Shown in pieces: positions 43,112 through 55,416 of a stretch of DNA of 64,000 bases (position 1 is the stretch's first letter; each line of letters begins with the position of its first letter). The notes beneath the pieces are model-generated. The model was given only the letters and a program-made list of their open reading frames with translations, ran no database searches and was not told where the DNA came from. The stretch comes from Macrolepiota albuminosa (lineage: Eukaryota; Basidiomycota; Agaricomycetes; Agaricales; Agaricaceae), in the NCBI GenBank assembly GCA_027475525.1, contig JAMWFC010000116.1, positions 991,826-1,055,825 on the forward strand, in the 5' to 3' direction. The position numbers were made by a program, and so were the translations under genes.

Positions 43112-43845
43112 ATGTTGTTCTCTGGCATGGGTGACGATCCACAATTTAGCGAGGTAAACCGCGCGTGATACTGATTTCCATCAGCGTGCTTCAGCCCGTC
43201 TGTGCCTGCAGTGTACAGGAAGGGATGGGGTAAACCGCGCGCGGTGTCGGCATCGACGGTTGACGGCTGACACTTTTTTTTTTTTTCACAGTCAAGAACG
43301 GTGGAACGCTGACGCACTCGGAAAAGGACTTTTATGAAGCTCAGTATTTCTTTTGCAGTGGACCGGACGACCCCTGGCTGCGCAGGCAAGTTGGAGGCAA
43401 CATCAAGGCGTGGCTGCTGACACGCACCCAGGCTGTTGTACAGGTCGCTGGTGGTATGGACGCAGGCAGGGGTCTGTGGGTTGGGTGACTAAATGCACAC
43501 AGGTGCGACACGCAAGCTGGATCGCGAAATGCATCGAGGAAGAGTTCCTTATGCCGGTCGGGCCGTTTATCCTGGACGGTATGTACGTACAGGGGAGAAA
43601 TTGACAGACATGAATGATTTGATGTAGACGAGATTGATGACGCGACGGGAGTATGTGACACAGCTGACACGACGCTGGCGGATGATGATGGGGAAGGCAA
43701 TCTATCACGGCTCGGGGAGTTCTGGAAGCGAGCGGGCGGGGCAGTGAAGCTGCGAGATGCCGTAAATACTCGGGTAGACGTCAACGCAAAGATGTTTGTG
43801 CCGGGCGATGAGTGCTATGGGGAGGAGTTTGGATGTAAGTTGTAA
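43112..43845 (+). CDS. BRCT-domain protein (5' exon uncertain)
   Basis: Well-supported exons are 43292-43443, 43503-43578 and 43628-43845, all in phase, with introns gtcgct..cacag and gtatgt..gtag. They encode a BRCT-like fold: VKNGGTLT, EAQYFFCSG, KAWLLTR and the closing SWIAKCIEEEFLMPV.PFIL. An acidic segment and a basic tail ending EEFGCKL follow. The candidate start at 43112 (MLFSGMG) fits only if it is spliced early, at a gtgacg donor after about 19 nt; a donor at 43154 would be out of phase. BRCT domains bind phosphoproteins or DNA ends in repair and checkpoint control, but the specific role is not identifiable. The stop is only 5 bp before the next gene's ATG. Confidence 0.6.
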
Positions 43846-43850
43846 CTAGA

Positions 43851-45354
43851 ATGTACTTGCCCAACGAGATTTGGTTCCACGTCGCCCAGTTTGTCCCGCC
43901 GGCCGTCCTCGAGGGGCTGCTCACGGTCAACAGCGCCTTGTTCGATGTCGCCATGGACTGCCGGTATCGCCAGCTCAGCTTTGCCTTTCTGGACCGCCGC
44001 ATGCTGCGCACTGTCGTCCGTCTCCAGTGAGTCCTGCGTCTGTCCCTCGATCGCCATTCATCCGCCCCAGAGACCCCCTCGTCGCCCAGCGTGTGCGTGT
44101 GCTCCACGTCTACCCCGTCTTCCTCAACCAAGCCGCCGCCCCCGACAGTCCCCGCCGTGCCCTGCCCCGACGCCTCGCCGCGCTCATCGTCCACCGCGCC
44201 CGCAAACCCCGTCTGCCGTCTGCGCACGACATTGTCCAGGCCATGCTGCACGTCTTTGCGCGTCTGCCCAACCTCACCGACTACCACATCATGTGGTCGG
44301 GTCTCCAGCCCATCCCCGAGTCTCCGGTGCCCTTCCTCGCCGCCGTCTTCCGCTGCAATCTCCGCAAACTCGCGCTCGACATCTCCCTCGAGAACATCCC
44401 CACTCTCCTCCCTCCGTCCTCTGCCCCACTCACAATCCAAGAACTCGATCTCGTCATCCGCGTCGACTACCCTTCCCACCACGCCGCCATCCTCGCCGAC
44501 CACCTCGCCCCCGCCATCGCCCGCCTCCGCCACTCCCTCTGCCGTCTCGCCCTCCAAACCTGGGATCCCCTCGACCTCTCCCCGCTCTTCCACGCCCTCG
44601 CCCCGCTCCCCCGCCTCGCCCACCTCTCCCTCGCCATCCCCATCCAGTCCCCGCACCTCGCCCACCCCGCCGCCCTATCCCTCTTTCTCCACCGCCAGTC
44701 CACGACTCTGCGTTCCCTCACCCTCCGCGCGACACAGTACGCTGGCCCAGCGCTCACCCCGGACCCCGCGTCCTTCGTCTCCTGGCTAACAGCCGTCCTG
44801 CACCACGCACACGCGCCGCACCTCCGCACACTCGACATAACCTCCAGCCTCTTCCCGCTCAGCGCCGCACTCGTCGTCCTCGCCGCCCTCGGCACGTCTC
44901 TCACGCATCTGAACCTCACCGGCCGTGTACACGAGTACGCTGATGTCCAGCGTATCGTGCGTGCTGTTGGGCATGGGCATGGGAACCGTCTTAGGAGTCT
45001 CAGACTCGGCACTGTCAGACTCACACCGCACCTCGTCGATTTGTTGGCGAACGAGTTGCCTGCACTCGATAGTCTAGAAATGCTCGTCCGAGACGTCGCT
45101 CTCGAGGAGGCCGTCCATCCCTCTGGCTCACCACAACTGGCAAGTCTTTCCTTCTGTGTTAATTATTATCTTTTTTAATCAACGCATAACAGGAAAGCTT
45201 CTGCACAGAGATGGAAAAACGCCGGTACCCAGGATGGAGTCTCCATCGCCTCACGATCGTATACACTTCTTGTTCGTGGAGATTACACTATGCCTCACAC
45301 ATCGAACGCCTCCTCGCTACTTGTGTCCCATCCATCCGCCTATCATCCTATTGA
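43851..45354 (+). CDS. F-box protein with LRR-like repeats
   Basis: ATG at 43851; exons 43851-44026, 44071-45139 and 45193-45354, giving 468 aa. Intron 1 is 44 nt (gtgagt..cccag). Intron 2 uses a GC donor (ctg|gcaagt..aacag, 53 nt). The F-box is at the very N-terminus (MYLPNEIWFHVAQFVP, then LLTVNSALFDVAM). A Leu-rich series follows (LRKLALDIS, LAHLSLAIP, LRSLTLRA, LRTLDIT, LTHLNLTG, LRSLRLG, LDSLEML), consistent with about ten leucine-rich repeats. The C-terminal exon (FCTEMEKRRYPGWSLHRLTI) is typical of Agaricomycete F-box families, which supports the GC-AG junction. Very high GC content makes long shadow frames on both strands. Confidence 0.85.
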
Positions 45355-46228
45355 CAATGGCGGAAACTGGAAACTGGATAAAATCACACTCGAAGTCGCT
45401 CGTCAGGGATACTCGCATTTATGAGTACTTGCGCCGTTGGACGGACGACTGCGCCGCGCCGGAACTTGGACCTCGGGGGTGTCTATACTTTTTGCTTTCC
45501 TTTTTCCTTCGCTTTCCTTCGCTTTGTTATACTTACTTGCTCACTTGCTTACTTGCTGTACGTACGTGGTGTGTTTACTGTACCCCCCCGCGTCACTCGA
45601 CGTCTGTTTTTGTGTTTCGGAACACATGATGTATTTGTATATGTACTTTATTCGCGACGAGTATGAATAGATGAGATATGAATTACAGTACATAAGTAGC
45701 TATAGATGATAAATGATAAATGACAGATGATAGATTAATCCGATGATAGGACGATAAATTATCCTTTCCTATTCTATAGTAACATGTAACTGATACGCCA
45801 CAGGAGTTTTTAGTTTCGGGGTGTTCCTTCTCGCGCTTCTCGCGATAAGTAAGTATTTATGGTGGTCGAAAAAATCGCACATCGGTCCGAAATGAACAAT
45901 TGTAACTTACCTTTCGGAGAAACCGCAGAAACACAAAATACATCTGCATGCGGACGCTTGGCCAGTCTCGATCCCGATTCGCACTTTGTACTCAGAATCC
46001 CTTGGACACTTTCCCAGTTAACACAACGAATAAGAAAAGGCCGATTCTGACTTTTCATGAATGGATGGATGGGGTGGGGTGGGGTACACGCCGCAAACGC
46101 GTATCAACAGCCTTTTTCCAAAAAAAAAAAAACATGTACGTAATCACATCCCATATAATTAATTCCTCATGCAAGAATGCAAGAAAATTCTTTAAAACGT
46201 CCTAACTATATTCCCCAAGGGTGGTCGG
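45355..46228. other. Convergent intergenic region
   Basis: Lies between the 3' ends of the F-box gene and PEX3. It holds T-rich and gatgataaatgat-like tracts near 45700 and a poly-A run at 46120, and probably both 3' UTRs. No gene is seen. Confidence 0.5.
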
Positions 46229-48297
46229 TCATCTGAACATATCCTCAAACTTTGCAAACGTGACAGCAGAAAGACATTCGACCTCTCTAACAGCCAAGAC
46301 GTTCTGTGTCCACAGAAAAATTCATCAGCCAAAGGGGCAGGTAGGTAGCATGAACGGGACACCCACATCCACCAATTCATTCGGTAGCGCGTCCAGCGCC
46401 AGATGGCTCCACCGCGACAAGCCAGGGAGCAGTCCCGCTAGTCTAATCCGCACGGGCTCGCCCGGGGGTAAATTCGGTTCCGAAGAGACAAACACGGACT
46501 TTTCAAGTCCTGCGAACAACACCTCAGTCGCGCGATCCAGACACGACTCAAGTACACACGCAAAGTCCGATGAATTGATGATGCTGCGTGTCTCATCCAG
46601 CAGCGATAGGAATGCGGGGTCCTGTGGATGAGGGTGGATCGGCGGAAGAGTGGCTGCGAGGTGTGGATGCGCAAGGTGTTGGGACTGCGAGAGTTGGGAG
46701 GACGCAGCGGAGATGTCATCAAACTCGAGAAGGTCGTAAGCCGCTGGAATGGATGATTGCGAGGGGAAGCCGCCTTGCGTCAGGACGTGGTGTACTGTCT
46801 CAGGTGTTGGAGGGAGGAGAGAGGAGAGGAAGCTTGTGGAGGAGTATCAAAAATCAATTCGACGATTTTCTAACTGTTACGAAACGTACTTTATACGCCG
46901 TTCTAGACCTTCGAATGTGATTTCGTATTCTACTCGTCGTCGGACATCGCTCACGAGTCGATGCAAGTCAATTGCGGCAAGTTTGCTTTTCAAAGACACG
47001 CTGTTGCACGTTCGAAGGCTGAAAATTCCAAGGAAGCTCAAGACTCACCCTTCAAAAGCCTCTTCGACTCCACGTCGTACTCTCTCGCCAACGTCCTTCC
47101 AACCCACGTGCAATATCCACCAACTCTTTGTCAGGAACTTGCTCTCAACGTCTTCACTGATAGCTGCATCGTTATACAGCCCACTCTCCTCGTCCAGTGC
47201 CCCTGACATTTCACCCTCTAGTAGTTCCTCCAAACCTCGCCCAGAGTTGAGCAACATGTTGGTGAGCGTCAACTCTCCCGCTATCTGTTCCTGCATTCGT
47301 TCGTCTCTTTCGAGTTTCAAAACAGACTGAATGTACTTTGATCTTGCCAGCAAAGTGAGTTGAATTGATGTCAAGAGTGAAAGAAGGGTCGTGGAATAGA
47401 GGGTGGTCAGCGTTCTGGTCATAGCTGGATCATTTTTTATCGATTCGCTTGCCACTACAAAAAGACAAAGTCACTCACTAAGAACTTTTACTTCGTTCCA
47501 TAACTCTGCTGTTGAGCGAGAGTTTCCTGTGTCAGATACAATTGACAAACTCATCACGCTGTCCGACTGTGAAGGTAATCAACATAGATTCCAAACAACG
47601 AAGCGCAATGCAGACGTACAAGGCCCGATTCCGCAGGCGAGGAACTTTCTGCGTTATGAGAAGAGCTGTCCGCCGCCACGATAGACTCTGACATACGAGC
47701 GGGAGCCTCGCCTTCCTGTGATGTGTCAGATAACAAAGGTACCGGCGCACTCGATGAAGATTCCACCCAATTCTGGAGGCCAGACGTTGAGATATTCGAC
47801 GTAGAAGCCACCCCATACGACGCAGACGTCACAGAGGCCACCGCAGACCCAGCTTCGGAACGCGTATCGCCATCGTGCACCATGTCAATGCTAGACGCCA
47901 GGCTTGACGGCGGGCGTTCCATACGATGCTTGTTCGCCTGTCGAGCCTTTGATCGGTTCTGAAGCTCTGAAGTGAGCCCTTCGACATCCATTTCGCGAAA
48001 AACTTGCTCTGAGAGTGTTTGAATCAACGTCAGCACTGTATAGGAAACATTCTCCTGTGTTTGTCTGAATCTACGCTTTAGACTTTGGAATAGCTAAGTC
48101 GACAGGAATCGTGACCAAAAAAAGTTGTCAAGAACCCACTTGTCTCGTGCCGCTCGCTCCTGCTCCAACCTGTCCTTGACCTCCTCAAGTCTGTCCTGGA
48201 AGTAACCCCGCACAGCATACACCCCACCGACGATGGCAGCAGCTTTTGTTAGACCCTTTCTCCGCTTATAAAAGAAATTTTTGGTGCTGGTCAACAT
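46229..48297 (-). CDS. PEX3: Peroxin-3, peroxisome biogenesis factor
   Basis: Seven exons fit in phase: 48297-48140, 48082-47620, 47566-47479, 47424-47049, 47000-46890, 46832-46367 and 46303-46229, giving 578 aa; introns are 48-63 nt. The N-terminus FYKRRKGLTKAAAIVGGVYAVRG is the basic, hydrophobic peroxisomal targeting and anchor segment. RRRFRQTQENVSYTVL, STAELWNEVKVL, TTLYSTTLLSLLTSIQL and the FEGV / DVRRRVEYEITFEGLERRI blocks are PEX3 hallmarks. The tail ends LSAVTFAKFEDMFR. PEX3 sits in the peroxisomal and ER membrane, docks PEX19 and inserts peroxisomal membrane proteins. A Ser-rich insert (residues about 95-200) is longer than in yeast. Nearby alcohol-oxidase-like genes could depend on peroxisomes, but linkage is probably coincidental. 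Confidence 0.93.
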
Positions 48298-48517
48298 GGA
48301 CTACGGCGATTGAGAGTTTGGGAAACCTTGAGTGACCACTGCCATTTCGGGCAAAAATATTTGATTTCGTAAACACATACCGGTAATTTAGCCGGAACTC
48401 GGCGTTGAATGAAGAGTTCTTGTTCAATTCAGATTGTTACTATGTTACTATTGTGATATCTACCTACACTGCTAAACAGCTATGGTCGCGTCACTAAAAC
48501 ACGCCACGGTAGACCTA

Positions 48518-50268
48518 CTATACAGTGATACAACCATCCACTTTAGTGCCCGTCATTGCAAGCTTGTCCATCAAAATGTCTGTACGTATTCGCAAGTCCT
48601 GCACCTCCTGCTTCAGTAGACGCGCTCGTTCACGCTCCTCCATTCTCAACTTCGTCAACAAGGGCAAAAGCTCCTCTACCCTCTCCCACTTTTTTAACCG
48701 AGGATCCAGCTTGTCCACAACTTCTTGTGACACTGAATTTTCCCATGTAACACCCATTTCAATTTTACAATGCAATGGGCATATCTGACTGAGCAAGAGA
48801 GCGACAGCGCTCTCTTCCTGGATAAGCGACACCCCTACTGATAGGCAGCGAAGAGAACGGAAGGTAGGTAGCTGGTGTGCCGAGGTAGAGTCGGCTGCTG
48901 GAAAGTCATTTGTCGTTGCATTCATAAATAAACCGAGCCTCTGTAGTTTGGGACAATGACGCGCAAACGGGAGAAGTGCACGTAAAGTCAAATTTGAGTT
49001 GTCTAGATAAGCAGGTTGAATGTCCAGTACGAGAGTCTCTACGCCTGGCCATGACGTGGCGATCTCTTCTACGTCTGAGAGTTCGAGTTGTAGGGGATAG
49101 TGATGGTCAATCTCGAATGAGGTTAGATTTGGGCATTTCAGCAGGGGACGAAGGGTATTAATATTTACACAATCTCCTTTCTCCGGAGCGTTTGTAAACT
49201 CCAGCTCGCTGTGGGAAGCAGAAGCTACAGTTAGAGATTTGAGAAGAGGGCAAGCCTCAGGTATAGTGTTGAGTAATGCTGACAATGTGATAGGAGTTTC
49301 GGTAACCGGCGAATCAAGATACATCATTGTTAGGTTAGCAGGGGAAAATGGAGTGGTCAAGAAATTGGTCGCGTCTGCAAAGGTGATCGTCATGCTGAGG
49401 TCGAAAAGCGATGGGAACGAGCCTTCAGTCAACTTCGGCCTAAAGTCTACAATATCATCTGGGTCCCCATGTCCCTGATACCAATAATACTGGTATTCCA
49501 ATACCTGGAGTTTTCCGAGCCGAGAAGCAGTCTCCGCAATCCTCGTCGTAAGGCAAAAACGCGGAAGGATTATTCTGTGTAGATTCGGGAGGTCCAAGAG
49601 TAACCGGATTACGTCCTGTTCTATAAGCCAGATGGAAAACTCAAAGCGAAGATCGATCAGGGAAATTTTCGGCATACGCGTAACGATACCTTCGAAAGTG
49701 CGGGAAAGATTCGAATGGCACATATTCTCTTGAGTGAGACGGAGAGCAAAGGATTTCACGTTCTTGTGCATGAAGATCACACAAAAAGTAAGCGAACCAT
49801 CCCAGTGAAGCGTATGCATGTTTGGCAGTACATCCAAGCTCGTACGTGACCGTGCAACGTCGTCGAACACGCTGTGGTGCAGTAGTTCTGTCGTCTGAGA
49901 CGCGGTATATATCAATCTTCGTACACGCCTTCTATACCGTTCAAATCTGAGCCAATCACTAGACTCGAGAAGACGAATGAATTTCTGTACGTAAGGGAGA
50001 CGTGGAGAAAGTTAGTCAAAATGTGTGAGTAGGAATCGTGACGCACATATGAACCATTGGCAGATCTCTCAAGCGGTGCGAGGAGGCTGAACAAACGGTG
50101 AAGTCTCGAAACCTCTTTCCACAGAACATCTAGCGCTATCTCAGACCAATGTTTGGATACCCTTGCATTTAAGGCGTTTGAAGCATCGTCGAGATATTCA
50201 AACACCATATTAAGCAATTCGGGGATGGCAAGAACACGCGCAATCGCAGAGGAGCCATATGTTGTCAT
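48518..50268 (-). CDS. F-box protein with LRR-like C-terminus
   Basis: ATG at 50268; exons 50268-50047 and 49984-48518 with a 62-nt intron (gtgcgt..tacag), giving 562 aa. The F-box is ARVLAIPELLNMVFEYL followed by LNARVSKHWSEIALDVLWKEV. After the intron come SSDWLRFERYRRRV and HSVFDDVARSRTSLDVLPNMHTL, which are characteristic of a large Agaricomycete F-box family. A Leu-rich array follows (LIDLRFEFS, LHRIILPRF, LKSLTVAS, LTSFEIDH, VETLVLDIQ, LQRLGLFM). The C-terminal 60 residues are a charged coiled coil (LTKLRMEERERARLL). It would act as an SCF substrate adaptor. Head-to-tail with PEX3, with 220 bp between. Confidence 0.88.
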
Positions 50269-51614
50269 CTCTTTCCTTTTCGATCTCTAAAGAACTTTCA
50301 ACAATAAAGATGGACAAGAGGTGAGTGAGTATGGAGTAAGGTTTGGTTGAACCACTAGATCTCTCGTCGGAGATATCCGGCCTATCAGACTGAGAAAACC
50401 ATCACGTGTTATGGCTGTCAAAGGCGTCGCGCGTCGTTTCCTGGGTCACCAGCAAAATGTTCCACGAGCGTGATTTCGCTGGACTGAATATTTGGCAGTT
50501 CAAGAGGGGCGCCGGGCTGTGTTGCAAGCACCGAAGAAGGTTGAAGCGTGCGAGAAGTGGTTGCAGGAACAGACTTTGCAACGCGAGATCGAGAACCTTG
50601 GTGATGAAGCAAGGAAAGGACACAAAGTAGGCACAGTCGAGAACTATGTAAAAATGCAATGTAGGAAGAGGCGAGAACTATAAGGATAAAAAGGAGGACA
50701 GAAAACAAACTGAAGAAGGTCAGAAATCAAAGGGAGGAGAGAAAAATGAACAACGAAGTATAGTATGATCAGAATAATAATGAAGTAGTACATAATCCTA
50801 TTCATACACACTAGCCTGATTTGGGCTATGAGCGCGTCTCGGACGCTTCTCAGGGGCGCGTAACCCGACGATGACGCAGACTGTGGATATGAATGTTTTA
50901 GAATATGAGCATGTGATGTAATATAGAATTAGGGTTGTGATTTGATTGTGAATAAATTTGGATTGAAGGAATTTTGGTGTGGGTGGGTGGGTGGACGCGA
51001 AAACTCGAAGCGAGTCCAAAGAGATGAGAGTTCAAACGACAAGAGCACGAAGTCATGTGACCGCTACGAGGGTCTTGAAACACTCATCCCGTGACTCCTT
51101 TCTGCGGACTCATATTGCGAGATCTTTCTCATCATCGTATGTCATCTTATCTTATCTTTCGGATGGACTGGACCCGTCTCGAAAAATGAACCTCCTGCAG
51201 CTGGTGACCAGGAGGTCGCCGGTCGCGTCTAACCTCTGACACTCACGTCGCGCGTTTGAATCCCCATCCACCATCCCTACTCCATTCCATTCCGTTCTAC
51301 TCAAATCTTCTACTCGTACTTCGTAGCTAGCTTGAGCTTCGGCCTCTCTCTACTCCGGACTCAGAAATATCACTGTTTCTCACACAACGTCCCGCTGTAC
51401 ATGAATCAACCTTCAATTCAGCATCAACACACCACGAATAGATCCTCAGCCTCTCACGCATCACCGTACGCCCGAATCAACCTTCCGTATTACTCCACTT
51501 CCATCATCAATGTAACAAATGCTGGCCATTTTTAGTTGACAGGCTACACCAGATGACCAACCCCATGTTATATATACATGCACAGGTCTTGATTTCAGTT
51601 GCAAAGAACCACCA
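50269..51614. other. Intergenic region with one possible short gene
   Basis: Between divergent genes. A plus-strand frame ending at 50683 encodes a Glu/Lys/Arg-rich helical peptide of about 60 aa (KKVEACEKWLQEQ, REIENLGDEARKG), but I found no convincing start or splice partner. The rest shows no gene. Confidence 0.35.
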
Positions 51615-54442
51615 ATGACTTCCAGACCCATAAACGAGCAGTTTGATATCATATTTGTGGGTGGTAAGTGCCCCTCGAGCCTGACCGTGGTAGCAAGGAT
51701 TCAAACGCCCAACTCAGGAGGTACCTCCGCATGCGTCGCTGCGGGGAGACTCGCCCGAGCAGATCCTAGTCTAAAAATCCTCGTCCGTCATCTCCCCATT
51801 CATCGACGTCGAGGCATCTATTGACTCCCCATCCCTTCTGAAAGGTCCTAGAGGCAGGGGCTCTCACCCAGGACAAACCAGAGCACGTCCAGCCTGCGCG
51901 GTGTTACAGTAACCTCATGCAAGGAAGCGATCTCTATACAATGCACCAAAGCAAGCCTAGTCCCGCACTGTCCAACCGTTCGCTGATAATCCAGACGGCG
52001 CGCTGTGTCGGCGGGGGGTCCAGCGTAAACTGTACGCACGAATGTCTTATGTTTTGGACCATATGACCTGCTTACTTGCTTGATGTTGTAGTTGTTATGT
52101 ACACGCGCGCCGCCGCTTCGGATTATGATGACTGGGAAACGGTCCATGGGAACCCCGGCTGGGGCTCCAAGAAACTGATTCCTCTCTTGAAAAAGGTAAG
52201 TGAGCACGAGGATTGGTTCTCACACGGGCAAACACGGTTTGATTTGAGGCATTGTAGGCAGAGACTTATCAGCCCAAGGGCGATTTATCTGTGCATGGGA
52301 CCCAGGGCCCGATTAAAGTCTCTTATTTGTCGGAAATACCAAATGTGGCATCGCAGTTTCTGAAAGTCGCCTCTGAATATGATAAGGGACGTGGGTTTGC
52401 TGAAGATCTGCAGGGATTTTATTCATGCAATGTTTATGGAGTTCGTAATTTTCTGTTCACAGCGTGTCTTTATTAATTAAAAATTTAATCATTATAGAGA
52501 TGGCCGAGGTACCCTTGCATGTCTCTAATGTGAGTCTATCAGACTATTGACTCGAAACAGGTACATCGATGGTGTCACCGGCAAGCGGTCCGATGTTCCC
52601 CATCATTACATTTACAACCAGATTAAGCACACGAAACTCACCGTCCTTGAGCGACGTCGCGTTGTTCGGGTTATCTTCCAGTAAGCACATCGAATATATT
52701 GAACCGTACAGAGCTATAAAACAATGCAGGAATCTTCGTGCAATCGGGGTCGAGCACGTTAGTGACCTTGGACGACACTCTCAAGACGTTCAAGTACCGA
52801 CTGTATCCTACGCTTCGAAATTAGTCGTCGTCTCGGCCGGTGCCTTTGGTTCGCCTGCTATCCTGGAAAGGTATGTTCGTACCACCTCTCATCATCTCAT
52901 TATCTCAATAAAAAAAGATCTGGCATTGGAGGATCGGACGTACTCATAAGGAACAACATCTCACAAATCGTAGATCTTCCTGGTGTTGGAGAGCACTACA
53001 TGGGTAAACCTAGTCTTCCGAGTTCAAAAGAAAAATTGGCTAAGAATCTCATTCAAGACCACAACGCCCTTTTTGTACCATATATTGCCAGTAGGGATGC
53101 AGATACCATGGACCCTATTTTCCGTGGAAGTGAAGCCGAAGTAGAGTGTAGGTCTCTTCTCTTCTCCACTACTATCTCTCATTTCATATAAATCACATAG
53201 CGTTTGCGAAGCGTTGGGCCGAAGACGGCCAAGGGCTGATGGCACAAAAGTATGTAAGATTTGAAACAAAGATTGCGAGCAGAAAAGACGTGATGAGTCT
53301 CTCAGTGGATTTGACGCGGGTATCAAGCTGAGACCCAATGGTGATGACCTGAGACAAATCGGACCGCATTTTGAGAAACAATGGAAGGACTACTTCGAGA
53401 AAGCTCCAGACAAGCCTGTGGCGGTCCTCGTGCCGTTCACCTCGTAAGACACGGCGCGCCGTTAATTCATTTTATTCTCTCAAAAAGTGCTTATGCGATC
53501 CAATTTTAAGGTATGTAGGAGATAAACCTTTTCCTTCAGAGGTCAAATGTTTCTCAATGGCATTCTTCGTCGTGAGTCTCTGATAACCCCAGTCCGAAAT
53601 ACTCATATGGGCGACAAAAAAACTGAAGTGCTTTCCAGGCATATCCGCTCTCCACGGGTCGCGTGCATATATCCGCAGGCCTGAATCCATACGGGAAACT
53701 CGATCTAGAGGCGGGGTTCCTCGACAAGTGAGTAGCGTTCAGACCCACACAGACCTCGAGTTGACAGATGAGCCTCTTCGCCCCCTCTCGCTAGCCCGGC
53801 GGACCTCGGACTCCTGAGATGGGGATACAAGAAAGGCCGGGAATTCGCTCGACGGATGCAGCACTACCATGGTGAATTTGTGCCTGGACACCCGAATTTC
53901 CCTGAAGGCAGTCATGCTGCCACTCGTGAATCTGTGCAGCCCGTGGAAATATCTTGGTCTGATATAAGGTATTCGGATGAGGATAATAGGGCGATTGACG
54001 AGTATATTCGAAAGTCGGGTAAGTCTCGTTGTCATCCGTTTCTCCATTTTTGGACAACAGAGCGAGCACATTGCTGATTACGTTGTTCCCCAGTGGCAAC
54101 TACATGGCACTCGGTGTGTTTATTTTCCTTCTTTCAGTCCGCAGTCGGCCTCACAGTTTCACAGAATGGTACATGTGCTATGAAAGCACGAGAGAAGGGC
54201 GGAGTCGTTGATGCAAGGCTCAACGTCTATGGGGTACAGAATCTGAAAATTGCAGGTAACATCATCCTCCCTCTCACAAATGGTATGTATATCTATCTCA
54301 CGGATCGGCGCGGTCCCCAGATTGTAGTATCATGCCATCCAACGTCAGTGCAAACACATACAACACTGCTTTGGCTATTGGAGAGAAAGCAGCTGTTATT
54401 ATCGCCAAAGATTTAGACATCAAGGGTGTTTTTGAGGCCTAG
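51615..54442 (+). CDS. GMC oxidoreductase, alcohol-oxidase-like, copy A
   Basis: ATG at 51615, TAG at 54440-54442, about 17 short introns; exons match the paralogue at 59436-62331. The N-terminal FAD motif is assembled over intron 1 (FVGG|GTSACVAAGRL). The GMC signature CVGGGSSVN is followed by YTRAAASDYDDW. GAFGSPAILERSGIG is GMC signature 2. The active-site region is TTWHS, then GTCAMKAREKGGVVDARLNVYG, and the tail is NVSANTYNTALAIGEKAAVII. An 11-nt microexon (agatggccgag) near 52500 links CNVYG to YIDGVTGKRS. By family it oxidises primary alcohols and yields H2O2; the substrate is not predictable. No signal peptide and no clear SKL ending (..GVFEA). The frame appears restorable throughout, so it is probably functional. 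Confidence 0.8.
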
Positions 54443-55034
54443 ATTATTATTTGCTGCTAGGAATCTCATGATCCACCTTCATACTTGCTTATCTGCCGCA
54501 GACACGTCTTTTGTTGAGTACGGTTCTTAGCACTCGCGATTCGCACTTGTTGAGTTCAAAAATCAGCAGAAAAAAATACAAAACAACGGATGTAGTCGAT
54601 GTGATGCTTGTGGCGTCGAACAGAGGTGGCCTCACTGAGAAGCGAAAGGCTGCGGGAAGGAATAGGATCTGGCCAGCAGATGCCGTGTACCTTTCTGTAC
54701 ATCATGAACTCAAGGTAGCAGGCTGTATGGACGTCTTAGGGACCAATACATGTTGACAGACAATACTATGGTAGTTGTGAGATTCCAGATAAACCAGATA
54801 AGGTAGTCATACGCGCCTCAGTCGATGTAGTAAACGACTGAGGTGTTCTTTTTTCCCCCTTTCTCTTTGGAGGAGCGTTACCATTTGGTAGCTTTTAGTC
54901 ACTAACTACTATGCCCTTTCGGAAATATGTGCCTCAAAAATGGCATGGCACATTTCTTTTTCATTTTTTCCTGCCAAAAAAAGTATTGGCCGCCAGCAAT
55001 GACTATTGTATTCTTCTCCTGCTGTACCTTCAAT
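54443..55034. other. Region downstream of GMC copy A, conserved with copy B
   Basis: The segment 54530-54750 (gtagtcgatgtgatgcttg, then cctcactgagaag) recurs in inverted orientation downstream of copy B (about 59110-59330), so the duplication unit extends past the stop codon. A hairpin with cctcagtcg/cgactgagg arms lies at 54816-54845 and could be a transcript-end structure. No separate gene is supported. Confidence 0.5.
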
Positions 55035-55238
55035 CACTGCTGGCACCAGAACCTGTTTCCATTAGAAAAATTGACAAAGAAATGTGTCATGCCATTTCCA
55101 ATGTACATATTTCCAAGGGAAAAAGGTTTGAGACAATGGAAAAATGCCTTTTTCTAAGGCAAAAAGTTGCCAAAGAAATGGCATGACACATTTCTTTGTT
55201 ACTGTCTCTGGTGGAAACAGGTTCTGGCACCAGCAGTG
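55035..55238. mobile_element. Foldback (MITE-like) element
   Basis: The left arm 55035-55099 (cactgctggcaccagaacct.. to ..catgccatttcc) is nearly the reverse complement of the right arm 55175-55238 (aaatggcatgacac.. to ..ggcaccagcagtg). The loop is about 75 nt. A third partial copy of the arm end (aaatggcatggcacatttct) lies at 54948. No coding potential. It could be a small non-autonomous DNA transposon or a long hairpin transcript source. Confidence 0.7.
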
Positions 55239-55416
55239 AATATGATTATTGTCATGTTCCTGCACTGACCTCACCATGGCCACTCTCGCTGACTGTGCTC
55301 CTTTGATGGCAGCTGCACTCACACAGCTCAGTCTCATTCTTGCAATGCATATTACAGGCCGTTTACACATTACTGAGGATTATATTATATGTGTTTAATC
55401 TAGGTGCACAGACGAC

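Noticed and set aside
43871..45024. Several long overlapping frames in the F-box/LRR gene region on both strands
   Set aside because: High GC content opens all frames. Only the 43851 frame carries an F-box, LRR pattern and consistent introns.
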